Positions 10,305-21,135 are shown, counted from the first letter of the stretch. The stretch: 64,000 bases of DNA from Betaproteobacteria bacterium (GCA_003153475.1 PLYT01000008.1:40497-104496); one strand, 5' to 3'. Translations and numbers: made by a program. The notes: a model not told the origin generated them from the letters alone.

Positions 10305-11510
10305 ATGGTGATGGATTTCGATTACTCGCCGACGGTCGTCCAGTGGCAGACGCGGCTCAATGCTTTTTTCGGCGCGTTCGTCTACCCGAACGAGGAGCGC
10401 TATTACCGCGAGGTGGCCGCGGGCGATCGCTGGCAGCCGACGCGGCTGGTCGAAGAACTCAAGTCGGAGGCGAAGTCCGCCGGCCTGTGGAACATGTTTC
10501 TGCCGCAGTCGTCGCGCGGCGCGGGCCTGACCAATACCGAGTACGCCCCGCTGTGCGAGATCATGGGACGCGTGCTTTGGGCATCGGAAGTCTTCAATTG
10601 CTCGGCGCCGGACACCGGAAACATGGAAACGCTCGAGCGCTACGGCACTCCGGCACAGAAGGCGCGCTGGCTCGAGCCGCTGCTGGCGGGGAGCATGCGT
10701 TCGGCATTCTGCATGACCGAGCCCGACGTCGCCTCGTCGGATGCGACCAATATCCAAAGCTCGATCGTGCGTGACGGCGACGACTATGTGGTCAATGGAC
10801 GCAAGTGGTGGTCGTCAGGCGCGGGCGATCCGCGCTGTCGTCTCCTTATCGTCATGGGCAAGAGCGATCGACAAGCGCCGCGACATGCGCAGCAGTCGAT
10901 GCTGCTGGTGCGGCGCGACACGCCCGGCGTCAAAATCCTGCGTCATCTGCCGGTGTTCGGCTATGACGACGCGCCGCACGGGCACATGGAGATCGATTTC
11001 GAGAACGTCCGCGTCCCGCAGTCCAGCATCCTGCTCGGCGAGGGCAGGGGGTTCGAGATCGCGCAGGGACGACTGGGCCCGGGCCGCATCCATCACTGCA
11101 TGCGTCTGATAGGTCTCGCCGAACGGGCGCTGGAAAAGATGTGCCTGCGGGTCAAGTCGCGCACGACGTTCGGCAAACCGGTGGCCGAACGCACAGTCAC
11201 CCTGGAGCGGATCGCCGAGTCGCGCATCATGATCGACCAGGCGCGCCTGCTGACGCTCAAGGCTGCCTACATGATGGATACGGTGGGCAACAAAGCCGCG
11301 AGGGCCGAGATCGCGATGATCAAGGTCGCAGCACCTGCGATGGCCTGCACGATTCTCGATTGGGCGATCCAGGCGCATGGCGCTGCCGGCCTCTGTGACG
11401 ACTTCGGCCTCGCGCAGGCCTACGCGCATGCGCGGACCCTGCGCCTGGCCGATGGACCCGATGAGGTGCATCGCAACCAGATCGGCAAGCTGGAGCTCGC
11501 CAAGCACTGA
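10305..11510 (+). CDS. Acyl-CoA dehydrogenase family protein
   Basis: [58 protein letters not shown]. Confidence 0.92.
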   Translation: MVMDFDYSPTVVQWQTRLNAFFGAFVYPNEERYYREVAAGDRWQPTRLVEELKSEAKSAGLWNMFLPQSSRGAGLTNTEYAPLCEIMGRVLWASEVFNCSAPDTGNMETLERYGTPAQKARWLEPLLAGSMRSAFCMTEPDVASSDATNIQSSIVRDGDDYVVNGRKWWSSGAGDPRCRLLIVMGKSDRQAPRHAQQSMLLVRRDTPGVKILRHLPVFGYDDAPHGHMEIDFENVRVPQSSILLGEGRGFEIAQGRLGPGRIHHCMRLIGLAERALEKMCLRVKSRTTFGKPVAERTVTLERIAESRIMIDQARLLTLKAAYMMDTVGNKAARAEIAMIKVAAPAMACTILDWAIQAHGAAGLCDDFGLAQAYAHARTLRLADGPDEVHRNQIGKLELAKH

Positions 11511-11533
11511 CCCCTGGCCTTGCGCCGGCAGGA

Positions 11534-12034
11534 TCAGCTTTGCCGCGCGCGTCGTTTCGTTTTGGCCGGCACCTTGAGCAGCAGTGTGCCGCGACAGCGC
11601 TTGGCGCCGCAGCGACAGGTCAGGGCTTCGCGCGCTTTCCGGGTGATCGGGCCGACGAAGCTCAAGCGGTAGTCGTACGCCAGCTCTTCTCCGGCGCGTA
11701 TCGTGCGCCTGGCGTGGATGAACACGCGACCGTCGTCGTATTCGATCGCCTCGCAGTTCGGCTGGCAGCCATGATTGATCCAGCGCGCCGCATTGCCGCG
11801 CAAGCCCGCGTCGATCACCGTGCCGTCGGAAAGCTCGAACAGCAACGTGTGGTAGGGGTCGGCAGGATCGCTAAGGGGACGCTCGCTGGCCACATCCCAG
11901 CTCGACCGGGCGCCGCGGTACTCGATGATGCGGGCACCTTTGCGTATCGTTCGCGTCGCGAATGCGCCGCGGCCGTGAGTGGCGGATGACCGGACGGTGT
12001 ACGAACGCTTGGGGCGTGCGCTAGCCATCGTCAT
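11534..12034 (-). CDS. SET-domain protein-lysine N-methyltransferase
   Basis: GRGAFATRTIRKGARIIEYRG, ARWINHGCQPNCEA, EELAYDYRL, post-SET-like CRCGAKRCRG. Confidence 0.88.
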   Translation of the reverse strand: MTMASARPKRSYTVRSSATHGRGAFATRTIRKGARIIEYRGARSSWDVASERPLSDPADPYHTLLFELSDGTVIDAGLRGNAARWINHGCQPNCEAIEYDDGRVFIHARRTIRAGEELAYDYRLSFVGPITRKAREALTCRCGAKRCRGTLLLKVPAKTKRRARQS

Positions 12035-12095
12035 CTTTGCGATGGCGCGGGGCGCCCGTCGCCAGGCGCTGCGGCGGTCCGAGGGCGCCGCCGCC

Positions 12096-12926
12096 TCAAA
12101 GGCCGAGCCAGGCGATCGCCTTCAGCTCGTCGTCTCGATTCGGCGCAACGAACCCCTGGTAGCCGAGGGTAGCTAGGGCGTGCCTGCCGCTGTCGCTCTG
12201 GCCCAGCGTAGTCAGCACGGCGCGCACCTTCTCGTCGTCGTCGGCGGACAGCTTGGACGAGGCGATGAACTGCTTAATCGGCGTCGGCCGCGAGGTCAGC
12301 AGTATCTTGCCGCCCTTGGCGGTCCACGATTTGGCCACCGCCTTGGCCGCCGTTGCGCCCGCCTGCGCAAAGCCGTATTCGACGTAAAACGGGACCGCGT
12401 CCTGATAGCGCGTCGTGATCACCTTGACGTCGGTCGACGTCAGCTTCTGGTCGCGCAGCATCGCTCGCAGCATTACCGCGGTGATCGAGTCCGGGTCGGG
12501 GCTGACGACCGTGTGGCCCTTGAGGTCGTCGAACTTGGTGTACGGCTGATCCTTGTTGATCAGCAGGTATACCGAGTAGTCGATGAAGCCGGTGGTCCAG
12601 GCGACCGAATGGTATTGGCCCGACTTGATCGCGGCGAGCGAGACGTGCGCCGGATGGATGAACGCGAGGTCGTATTCCTGTTTGGCGAGACCTTCGCGCA
12701 CATCATTATAGGGGCTGACCACGACCATGCGCACCGGCCGTTTGAGCGCCTTCGCCAGGAGGTCGGCCAGCGGCTGGAATCGCGCCTGGATTTCCCGGTT
12801 CGTCTGAAAGTAGGTGACGCCTTCGGTGATCGAGAAGACGAAATCCGCGGCCGCCGCGCATGGCGCGATCAGCGCCAAGGCCGCCAGCAAGATCGTCATC
12901 CTGCGCAAGATATTCATCCTCGTCAT
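12096..12926 (-). CDS. PhnD-like phosphate/phosphonate ABC transporter substrate-binding protein
   Basis: Signal peptide; FQPLADLLAKALKRPVRMVVVSPYNDVREGLAKQEYDLAFIHPAHVSLAA. Confidence 0.75.
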   Translation of the reverse strand: MTRMNILRRMTILLAALALIAPCAAAADFVFSITEGVTYFQTNREIQARFQPLADLLAKALKRPVRMVVVSPYNDVREGLAKQEYDLAFIHPAHVSLAAIKSGQYHSVAWTTGFIDYSVYLLINKDQPYTKFDDLKGHTVVSPDPDSITAVMLRAMLRDQKLTSTDVKVITTRYQDAVPFYVEYGFAQAGATAAKAVAKSWTAKGGKILLTSRPTPIKQFIASSKLSADDDEKVRAVLTTLGQSDSGRHALATLGYQGFVAPNRDDELKAIAWLGL

Positions 12927-13292
12927 GCTCCCATCCCCCGATCGATACGGGCCGGTCGCGCGCCTGTTGGCGGCTCGTCGCCAGCCCCGAAATAGCATAC
13001 GCGAAACGCGCGGCAGATATTTTCCATGACATCGTCATTGTCGCTCGCCGCGCGGGCAACCTGCCGCGACGCTTTGCGACGCAACGCGTTACCCGGTTCG
13101 CGCCACTATTCGCGAGCCAGCGATCGCTCAATGGGCACAGCGGCGCACAATCTTTCGTAACGCAGACACTTATGCAACTGTCGTTCCAGTTCCCGGCTTC
13201 CTTGCCTTGAACGCCATCGGCAATTGCGCCACAATCGCCGACGCATCGAGCCACGACATTCAAGCGCAGTCTCTGCTGCCTCGGGATGTGCC

Positions 13293-14387
13293 GTGATCGC
13301 GACCGACCGCTTGAAAGCGAACCCCTCGTACCTTTCGATCGAAGCGCTGACCGTCGCTTACGGTGCGACGCGTGTCCTCGACCGCGTCAGCCTCGGCGTC
13401 GAGCGGGGCGAGATGATCGCGCTGCTGGGCAGCTCCGGCTGCGGGAAGACGACGTTGCTGCGCGCGATTGCCGGATTCGTTCGTCCGGAATCGGGCACGA
13501 TCCGGGTCGGCGGCAAGGACATCACGCATCTGCCGCCGGAGGCGCGCGAGACTGCGATGATGTTCCAGTCCTACGCGCTGTGGCCGCATATGAACGTCGC
13601 CGACAACATCGCCTACGGATTGCGCATGCGGGGCTGGACGAAAGCCGCGATGGCCGCCCGGGTGGCCGACATGCTCAAGCTGTTGCAGCTCGACGGCTTC
13701 GGGCCGCGGCCGGTGACGCAGCTTTCCGGCGGCCAGCGCCAGCGCGTCGCTCTCGGCCGCGCGCTCGCGATCGATCCGCACCTGTTGCTGCTCGACGAGC
13801 CGATGTCGAACCTCGATTACAAGGTGCGGTTGGAATTGCGGCACGAGTTGCGCGCGCTGCAGCAGCGCATCAGCATCACTGCCGTCTACGTCACCCACGA
13901 TCGCGAGGAAGCATTGACGCTGTCCGACCGGATCGCCGTTATCGACGCCGGTCGCATCGTGCAGGTCGGCGCGCCCGAGGAAATTTTTCATCGGCCGACG
14001 TCGGCGTTCGTCGCCGGCTTCATGGGAGCGGATAACGCGATCGACGTGACGCAGCGCGACGATGGCACGTTGCTGGCGGCCGGCGGCGGACCGGGCGCGC
14101 GCGTACGCGCGCATTTTCGCAGTGACTCGGCCCGGCTGGAGACAGGCTCAACGCCGTCGTCCGGGCCCGACCTCGTCCTTTCCGGGACGATCGAGCAGGC
14201 TGTGTACATAGGTCAGGGTTATCGCTACCGCGTGCGCACGCCCGGCGGCGACGTCTGGGTCCACGCGCCGGACCGCGTGCCCGAAGGGACCCCCGCCTGC
14301 GTCGTCGTCCCGCGCCAGGCGGTGCTGCTGTTTCCGCCGGAGCCACCGGACAGCGCCACGACCAGTGCGATGCGACCGGCGGCTTAG
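13293..14387 (+). CDS. ABC transporter ATP-binding protein (CUT1/POPT type, TOBE domain)
   Basis: Walker A GSSGCGKTT, LSGGQRQRVALGRAL, LLLLDEPMSNLD; GTG start. Confidence 0.92.
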   Translation: MIATDRLKANPSYLSIEALTVAYGATRVLDRVSLGVERGEMIALLGSSGCGKTTLLRAIAGFVRPESGTIRVGGKDITHLPPEARETAMMFQSYALWPHMNVADNIAYGLRMRGWTKAAMAARVADMLKLLQLDGFGPRPVTQLSGGQRQRVALGRALAIDPHLLLLDEPMSNLDYKVRLELRHELRALQQRISITAVYVTHDREEALTLSDRIAVIDAGRIVQVGAPEEIFHRPTSAFVAGFMGADNAIDVTQRDDGTLLAAGGGPGARVRAHFRSDSARLETGSTPSSGPDLVLSGTIEQAVYIGQGYRYRVRTPGGDVWVHAPDRVPEGTPACVVVPRQAVLLFPPEPPDSATTSAMRPAA

Positions 14388-14534
14388 ACACGGGAACCGA
14401 TGTCTCCAGCGGAGGATTTGCGGTATCGTCGTCCGGTGACTGCACTGCCGCGCCGGTGCGGGCGGATGCGCCGGTTTGCACGAGCGCATGCCGCTGAAGA
14501 ATCGCCGCCGGAATCAAAAATCTAGGAGGATTCG

Positions 14535-15671
14535 ATGAAATCTCACCTGATTGCGCTCGTTGCCGCGCTGGCCTTTGCCGGCGCCGCATTCGCACAGACC
14601 ACGCTGAACGTCGTCACTGCAGGCGACCAGAACATGGTCGACTACGTCAACAACTACCTGGCGCCGAAGTTCGAGGCCGCGAACCCCGGGGTCAAGGTGC
14701 GCGCGGTCGGTACTGGACCGGGCGACTCGGGCTCACAGAAAATCTACGAGAAGCTGTCGGCCCAGCAAAAGGCCGGCACCGCCGACTGGGATGTCGACGT
14801 GGCCGTGATCCACCAGCTCGCGTCGGCGACGATGGTCAACGAGAAGCTGCTGATGCCGTATCGCAACGACATCAGCACCGGCAAGCTTGTCTCGCGCGAC
14901 ACCGCCAAGAATGCGCTGGGCGCCAACGTCGACGGCTACGTGATGCCGATGTTTCACAGCCAGATCGTGTTCGCCTACAACCCCGAGCTGGTCAAATCGC
15001 CGCCGAGATCGTTCGCCGAATTGACCGATTGGGTAAAGAAGAATCCGAAGCAATTCGGCTACAACGGCGTCAAGGGCGGGATGTCGGGCGTTGGATTCGT
15101 CACCGGCTGGGTGTCGGCGTACAGCGGTATCGGCGACAAGCTGGAAAAGGGGCCGTTCGATGCCTCGTCGGGCCCGGCGATCGACAAAGCGCTGGCCGGC
15201 CTGAAGGATTTCAACCAGTACGTCGTGATGACGCCGGGCAACGCCGGCACGCTGGACATGCTGAACCGGGGCGAGATCGCGATGGGCCCGGTCTGGGTCG
15301 ACATGTTCTACACCTGGCAGGCCGATGGGCGCATGAGCCCAAAGATGAAGCTGGCGCTGCCGTCCCCCGGACTTCCGGGGCAGCCGATGTACTACGTGAT
15401 CCCGGCGAAGGCGGCGCACGCGCAGCTCGCCAAGAAGTTCATCGAGCTCGCGGAAAGCCCCGAGGTGCAGGCCGACGGCATCATCAAGCAGTTCAACTGG
15501 TATCCGGGCATCGATCCACAGTACGTGCAGCCCAAGCTCGATCAGACGGCGTGGAACAAGCTCTTCACCGATGTCTCGCCGCAGGATCTGGCCCGGTACG
15601 GCCGTCCATTCCCGCTGTCGCCGTACTTCAAGGAAATCGTCGAGGGCTACGAGCGGGTCGTGCTCAAGTAG
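14535..15671 (+). CDS. ABC transporter extracellular solute-binding protein
   Basis: Signal peptide MKSHLIALVAALAFAGAAFAQ; SBP family 1 features; SD aggagg upstream; in operon with permeases. Confidence 0.85.
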   Translation: MKSHLIALVAALAFAGAAFAQTTLNVVTAGDQNMVDYVNNYLAPKFEAANPGVKVRAVGTGPGDSGSQKIYEKLSAQQKAGTADWDVDVAVIHQLASATMVNEKLLMPYRNDISTGKLVSRDTAKNALGANVDGYVMPMFHSQIVFAYNPELVKSPPRSFAELTDWVKKNPKQFGYNGVKGGMSGVGFVTGWVSAYSGIGDKLEKGPFDASSGPAIDKALAGLKDFNQYVVMTPGNAGTLDMLNRGEIAMGPVWVDMFYTWQADGRMSPKMKLALPSPGLPGQPMYYVIPAKAAHAQLAKKFIELAESPEVQADGIIKQFNWYPGIDPQYVQPKLDQTAWNKLFTDVSPQDLARYGRPFPLSPYFKEIVEGYERVVLK

Positions 15672-15698
15672 CTGTCTGACTCGCCGGGTCGGCGTGCG

Positions 15699-16541
15699 AT
15701 GAACGGCCAGACATCGGCGCCGCGCTGGCATGGGCTGGCGCTGGCCGCGCCGGCCCTCACCGTCGTCGGGGTCTTCTTCATCGCGCCGCTGGCGATGTCG
15801 GCGGTCGTCGCCTTTCGCGACAAAGCCGGTGGCTTCACGCTCGAGCATTTCAGCAAGGCTTTCGACCTCTACACGACCGACCTTCTGTTCACGCTGGCGA
15901 TCGTACTGCTGTCGACGGTGCTGATCGGAGTCTTGGCCATTGCGATCGCCGGCTACCTGACGCTGGGCGAGAATCCGCGCGCCGTCGCGCTCTTGCGCTG
16001 GCTTTATCGCTGGCCGCTATTCATTCCGTTCGTCGTTGCTGGACAGGTGATGCGGACGTTTCTGGCCAAGAACGGCATGCTGAACCACGTGCTGATCGGC
16101 ACCGGGCTGATCGAGCCGCTGTCCGCGCAAAGCCTTCTCGATTGGCGAGGCATCGTCGTCGCCTTCGTCTGGAAGCAGGCGCCGTTCGTGACGCTGCTGC
16201 TGGCGGGCGCGATGGCCTCGCTCGAATCGCAACACATCGAGGCAGCGCGCAATCTCGGCGCCAGACGGGTCCGCGTGCTGCTCGACATCGTGCTGCCGCA
16301 GGTGCGCGGGACCTTGCTGGTCGGACTTGTGCTTTCGTTCGTGACGATGCTTTCGGTCCTGTCGGTACCGTTGATGATCAATCCGAATTCGCCGACGATG
16401 GTCACCGTCGATGTCGCCTACCGCATAAACACGTTCGCCGACTACGCCGTCGCCAATGCCCTGTGTCTGTTGTCGCTGCTTCTTGCCGCGGGCGGAGCGT
16501 GGTTCTACCTGCGGCATGCAGCAAGCAAGGCCGTGACATGA
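15699..16541 (+). CDS. ABC transporter permease
   Basis: Six TM pattern with EAARNLGARRVRVLLDIVLPQVRGTL EAA loop. Confidence 0.88.
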   Translation: MNGQTSAPRWHGLALAAPALTVVGVFFIAPLAMSAVVAFRDKAGGFTLEHFSKAFDLYTTDLLFTLAIVLLSTVLIGVLAIAIAGYLTLGENPRAVALLRWLYRWPLFIPFVVAGQVMRTFLAKNGMLNHVLIGTGLIEPLSAQSLLDWRGIVVAFVWKQAPFVTLLLAGAMASLESQHIEAARNLGARRVRVLLDIVLPQVRGTLLVGLVLSFVTMLSVLSVPLMINPNSPTMVTVDVAYRINTFADYAVANALCLLSLLLAAGGAWFYLRHAASKAVT

Positions 16542-17359
16542 ACGCACTGACGCTGCCTTCGCCGCTGCGAGCGCTGTTGCGCGCCGTGCTGCTGGCGCTG
16601 TTCGCGTTCGCGATTTTCGGGCCGCTGCTCAACCTGTTCCTGTGGGCATTCGCCGAACGCTGGTATTTTCCGAGCAAGTTGCCGCTCGAGTACGGACTGA
16701 CGTTCTGGTACCGGGTCTTTCAGCCGCGTGGCAACGCGCTGGCCTCGCTCGGCACCAGCGTGTGGATCGCCGTGCTTACGGTGTTCCTGAGTCTCGCCGT
16801 GGCCGTGCCGGCCGGCTACGCGCTGGCGCGGCTGAAGCTGCCGTGGCGCAGTGCCATCCTGCTCGTGTTCCTGCTGCCGCAGGCGGTGCCCAACCTGCCT
16901 GTCTACGTCAATATTGCGCAGGTGTTCTATCAGATCGGTCTCAACGGCACGATCGTCGGCGTCGTGCTGGTGCATGCGTCGCACGGACTGGTGCTAGCCG
17001 TGTGGATCGCGTCGGCCGCATTCGCCTCGGTCGACGTTTCGCTGGAGGAGGCCGCACGCAACCTCGGTGCGTCGGCCTGGACCTGCTTTCGCACGGTCAC
17101 GCTCCCGATTGCCGCGCCGGGTCTGATCGCCAGTGCGATTTTCGTGTTTCTCGAATCGCTGGACGAATTCACCGGCACGTATTTCGTCGGTGTTCCCGAT
17201 GTGACGACCTTGCCGCTGCTGATGTTCAACGCCAGCATGGGCGGCAATTACCAGATCGCGTCGATCACCGCGCTGCTGTTGCTGATCCCGTCGATCGGAT
17301 TCATGCTCGTAGTCGAGCGCTTTCTCAAGGCCGACGTCTTGGCGATGGTCGGACGCTAG
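16538..17359 (+). CDS. ABC transporter permease
   Basis: EAARNLGASAWTCFRTVTLPIAAPG EAA loop; ATGA overlap with preceding stop. Confidence 0.88.
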   Translation: MNALTLPSPLRALLRAVLLALFAFAIFGPLLNLFLWAFAERWYFPSKLPLEYGLTFWYRVFQPRGNALASLGTSVWIAVLTVFLSLAVAVPAGYALARLKLPWRSAILLVFLLPQAVPNLPVYVNIAQVFYQIGLNGTIVGVVLVHASHGLVLAVWIASAAFASVDVSLEEAARNLGASAWTCFRTVTLPIAAPGLIASAIFVFLESLDEFTGTYFVGVPDVTTLPLLMFNASMGGNYQIASITALLLLIPSIGFMLVVERFLKADVLAMVGR

Positions 17360-17384
17360 AGCGGGTCCGAACTCATCGCTCAGG

Positions 17385-18272
17385 TCAGGGTTTGCGCTTC
17401 AAACCCCACCAAAGGACGGCCAGTCCCACGGCGATCAGGAGCAGCGTGGCCGGCTCCGGCACCTCGCTGATCAGCGAAAAGGAGGCGTTGAACGTCGGTG
17501 CAGGCGCCCCGCCGACGATGTCGGTCCCCACGCGCAGCCAATCCGGCGCCAGGTTGTCGTTTCGGATCCAGCTCTGCAAGTCGCTGAAGCCGGCAGGGAA
17601 CGGTATTCCGGGCGGAGCAATCGACTTCGGCGCCGACAGCCAGAAGAAATCTCCGTTGGCGTCGGTGATCTCGACCTGGGGGATGAAAAAATAATGGTCG
17701 GCCGGGAGCACCAAGGGAACAAGGAAATCGACGGTGAACGCGACTTCCTGGCCGGTTATCGCCCCCTCGCCGCCCGTCCTTTGATTGGGAAACGGGTTGA
17801 TGCCGTTAAGAACGCTGTTCGATGCGGCGAAGCTCGCTTTGAGTACCGACGTTGTAAACGACAGGTTCCCGGAAGCGGTGTCGCGATCGCTGAGCTCGAC
17901 GTCCGACGGTGAGTTGACCCGCGTCGGTACCGCCGGAGTGCGCGTGGTGTCGGAATCGAGTGGAAAGACACGGTAGATCTCCACGCGCACTTCGCCAATG
18001 TCGGCCGCGGTCGTCCCGCCGGTCAACAAGCCGGTGAAGGTGGCGCCTGTTATCGTCGTCGTTGGCTGCGTCAGAACGAAATCGTCGGCCGATTCGATCT
18101 CGGTCTTGCCCGCACCGTCCGGCCTCGAAGCAGTCGCCATTTGCCCGTCGGGGTCGCCGGTACTGAAGAAAACCGGTCCGGCGAACACCGATGCAGTGAG
18201 CATTGACAGCGCGGCGCCGAACACCATCCGTCGAGAGGCTCTGGAGATAAGGCGGACGATCCGCGAGCACAT
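17385..18272 (-). CDS. PEP-CTERM sorting domain-containing exported protein
   Basis: N-terminal signal; C-terminal SEVPEPATLLLIAVGLAVLWWGLKRK. Confidence 0.88.
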   Translation of the reverse strand: MCSRIVRLISRASRRMVFGAALSMLTASVFAGPVFFSTGDPDGQMATASRPDGAGKTEIESADDFVLTQPTTTITGATFTGLLTGGTTAADIGEVRVEIYRVFPLDSDTTRTPAVPTRVNSPSDVELSDRDTASGNLSFTTSVLKASFAASNSVLNGINPFPNQRTGGEGAITGQEVAFTVDFLVPLVLPADHYFFIPQVEITDANGDFFWLSAPKSIAPPGIPFPAGFSDLQSWIRNDNLAPDWLRVGTDIVGGAPAPTFNASFSLISEVPEPATLLLIAVGLAVLWWGLKRKP

Positions 18273-18497
18273 GGCATTTCTCCGCGTTAAACGATGCGCC
18301 AATCCGCGGATCAATTTGTACGCAACAAACGTACCGAACCATGTATTCCGTAATTAAGACAGAGGCTTACGGCGAGCATCATCGATCGAGCCACGCCCCC
18401 TGTAAGAATTGCCGACAACTCGATGGCAATAGAAATGCGCGGGGGCGACCGGCGAGCCCGGCGTCTTGCGGATCGGCTTCGGAAGCGCAGCGAATAC

Positions 18498-19937
18498 TCA
18501 GGGCAGAGTGTACGCGGTCTTGACCACGGTGAAGAATTCGCGCGCATAGCGTCCCTGCTCGCGTGGACCGTAGCTCGAGCCCTTCCGGCCGCCGAACGGG
18601 ACGTGGTAGTCGACGCCGGCCGTGGGCAGGTTGACCATGACCATGCCGGCTTCACTCGCGCGCTTGAAGTGCGACGCGTGCTTGAGCGACGTGGTCACAA
18701 TGCCCGCAGACAGGCCGAAATCGGTGTCGTTGGCCACCGAGACCGCCTCGTCGTAGTCCTGGACCCGGATCACGCTCGCAACGGGGCCGAAGATTTCCTC
18801 GCGCGATGTACGCATCGCATTGGTCGCCTCGGTCAATAGCGCGGGCGCCAGGTAATGGCCCTTTTTGCTGCGCTCGAGCACCTGGCCACCTGCGACCAGC
18901 TTCGCACCTTCTTTCTGGCCGATCCCGATGTAGTCGAGGTCCTGCTTGAGCTGCGCCTCGTCGACGACGGGTCCGATGTCGGTGCCCGGCGCGAGCGCAT
19001 CGTCGACTTTGAGCTTCGCCAGCCGATCCGACAGCGCGGAGACGAAACGGTCGTGAATGCCCGCACCGACGATGAGGCGCGACGAGGCGGTGCAGCGCTG
19101 CCCGGTCGAGAAGTACGCGCCGTTGATCGCGCAATTGAGCGCCACCGCCAAATCGGCGTCGTCCAGCACGATTAGCGGATTCTTGCCGCCCATTTCGAGT
19201 TGCAGCTTGGCCATGCGCTGGATCGCTTTGGCCGCGATCGCGCGGCCGGTCGCGACCGAACCGGTGAAGCTGATGCCGTCGACACGCCGGTCGTTGACCA
19301 AGGCCTCGCCGACGATGCTGCCGCGTCCCATGACCAGGTTGAATACGCCTTTGGGCACGCCGGCGTTGACGATGATTTCGGCCAGCGCCCATGCCGAGCC
19401 GGGCACGAGCTCGGCGGGCTTGAAGACGACGCAGTTGCCGTACGCGAGCGCGGGTGCGATCTTCCAGGCCGGAATCGCGATCGGAAAATTCCATGGCGTG
19501 ATGAGGCCGATCACGCCGATGGGCTCGCGCGTGACCTCGACGTCGATGCCGGGACGGACCGACGGAATCTTTTCGCCGGCGAGCCGCAGCGTTTCTCCGG
19601 CGAAGAACTTGAAGATCTGACCGGCGCGAGCCGCTTCGCCGACGCCTTCCGGCAGCGTCTTGCCTTCCTCGCGCGACAACAGGCGCCCGAGCTCGTCCTT
19701 GCGCGCGAGAATGGTGTTGCCGATCGCGTCGAGCCAGTTCGCGCGGTCCTGCACCGACGACGCGGCCCACGAAGGAAAGGCCGCGCGGGCGGCGCCGATG
19801 GCCGCGTCGGCCTGCGCCTTATCGGCGCGCGCATAGACGCCGATGACGTCGCTCAAATCGGACGGATTGATGTTCTTCGCGGTGTCGGCGCCGGCGACCC
19901 ATTCGCCGGCGATGTAGTTGCGGTGCAGATCAGTCAT
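18498..19937 (-). CDS. Aldehyde dehydrogenase family protein
   Basis: GLITPWNFPIAIPAWKIAPAL, LELGGKNP-like LEMGGKNP, FSTGQRCTASSRL. Confidence 0.92.
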   Translation of the reverse strand: MTDLHRNYIAGEWVAGADTAKNINPSDLSDVIGVYARADKAQADAAIGAARAAFPSWAASSVQDRANWLDAIGNTILARKDELGRLLSREEGKTLPEGVGEAARAGQIFKFFAGETLRLAGEKIPSVRPGIDVEVTREPIGVIGLITPWNFPIAIPAWKIAPALAYGNCVVFKPAELVPGSAWALAEIIVNAGVPKGVFNLVMGRGSIVGEALVNDRRVDGISFTGSVATGRAIAAKAIQRMAKLQLEMGGKNPLIVLDDADLAVALNCAINGAYFSTGQRCTASSRLIVGAGIHDRFVSALSDRLAKLKVDDALAPGTDIGPVVDEAQLKQDLDYIGIGQKEGAKLVAGGQVLERSKKGHYLAPALLTEATNAMRTSREEIFGPVASVIRVQDYDEAVSVANDTDFGLSAGIVTTSLKHASHFKRASEAGMVMVNLPTAGVDYHVPFGGRKGSSYGPREQGRYAREFFTVVKTAYTLP

Positions 19938-19953
19938 TGTCGTTCCCTCGTCG

Positions 19954-21135
19954 TCATCCAGCGCGCAGCAGGCCGCGGGCCGAAAGGTTGCGCATCAACT
20001 CGCCGACGCCGAACGTCCACGGCGGCGCCCGGTCGCTGGTCGTCACCTCATTTTCCAGCGCACCCAGGCGCGCTGCGGCGATGACGACCCGGTCTCCGGG
20101 CTTGTGCGTGAAGCCCATGCCGGGCGCGCCGCGATCCTCGACCGGTGCGAACATCGTTCCGAGGAACAGCATGAAGCCGTCGGGGTACTGGTGGTTTGCG
20201 CCGATCGCCTGCGCGACCAGATCCTCGGGATCACGGCTGATCTTGGTCATCGAGCTCGCCCCGCGCAGGTGAAATCCATCGGGCCCGTGGACGTCGAGCG
20301 TGATGTCTGTGCCGCGCACGTCGTCCAGCGCGAAGCCGTCGTCGAAAATGCGGATCATCGGGCCGATTGCGCATGAGGCATTGTTGTCCTTGGCCTTGCC
20401 CAGAAGGAGCGCGCTGCGGCCCTCGAAGTCCCGCAGGTTGACGTCGTTGCCCAGGGTCGCGCCGCGGATCCGGCCGCGCGAGTCGACGGCGAGCACGATT
20501 TCCGGCTCGGGGTTGTTCCAGGTCGATTTCGGATGCACGCCGATCAGCGCGCCGTGGCCGACCGCGGCCATCGGCTGGGTCTTGGTGAAAATCTCCGCAT
20601 CGGGGCCGATGCCCACCTCCAGGTATTGCGACCAGGCACCTTGCTCGACCAGGATCTGCTTGATGCGCGCAGCCTCGTCCGAGCCGGGCCGAACGCTTGC
20701 CAGGTCGTCGCCGAGAATGTCCTGCAGCCGGGCCCGGATTGCTTCGGCGCGGCGGGCGTCGCCGCGCGCCTGCTCTTCGATCACGCGCTCCAGCGTGCTC
20801 GCGACAAAAGTCACGCCCGCCGCCTTGATCGCCTGCAGGTCGCAGGGCGCGAGGAGTCGCGGAGCATCGGCGTCGAAATCGGCGCGACTGTTGGCGAGGA
20901 TGTCGTCGATGCTGCCCAGCGACGGTCCGGCCGTGGCGCGCATCGCCGCCGCCAGGTTGTCGCGCTCGAGCCATGCGCTGGCCGTCGGCGCGATCGCGCC
21001 AAGATCGATGACGGCCCCGTCGGGCCGCACGGTGATCGGCGTCGGGCCGGCTGGGCGGCCAGGAAGCCAGGCGCGGCCGAGCAAGGTCGACGTCTTCCAA
21101 TCGGACGGCAGAGCGGCGAGCGCTGGAGATGACAT
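19954..21135 (-). CDS. Fumarylacetoacetate hydrolase family protein
   Basis: EPEIVLAVDSRGRIRGATLGNDVNLRDFEGRSALLLGKAKDNNASCAIGP, LFLGTMFAP. Confidence 0.8.
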   Translation of the reverse strand: MSSPALAALPSDWKTSTLLGRAWLPGRPAGPTPITVRPDGAVIDLGAIAPTASAWLERDNLAAAMRATAGPSLGSIDDILANSRADFDADAPRLLAPCDLQAIKAAGVTFVASTLERVIEEQARGDARRAEAIRARLQDILGDDLASVRPGSDEAARIKQILVEQGAWSQYLEVGIGPDAEIFTKTQPMAAVGHGALIGVHPKSTWNNPEPEIVLAVDSRGRIRGATLGNDVNLRDFEGRSALLLGKAKDNNASCAIGPMIRIFDDGFALDDVRGTDITLDVHGPDGFHLRGASSMTKISRDPEDLVAQAIGANHQYPDGFMLFLGTMFAPVEDRGAPGMGFTHKPGDRVVIAAARLGALENEVTTSDRAPPWTFGVGELMRNLSARGLLRAG

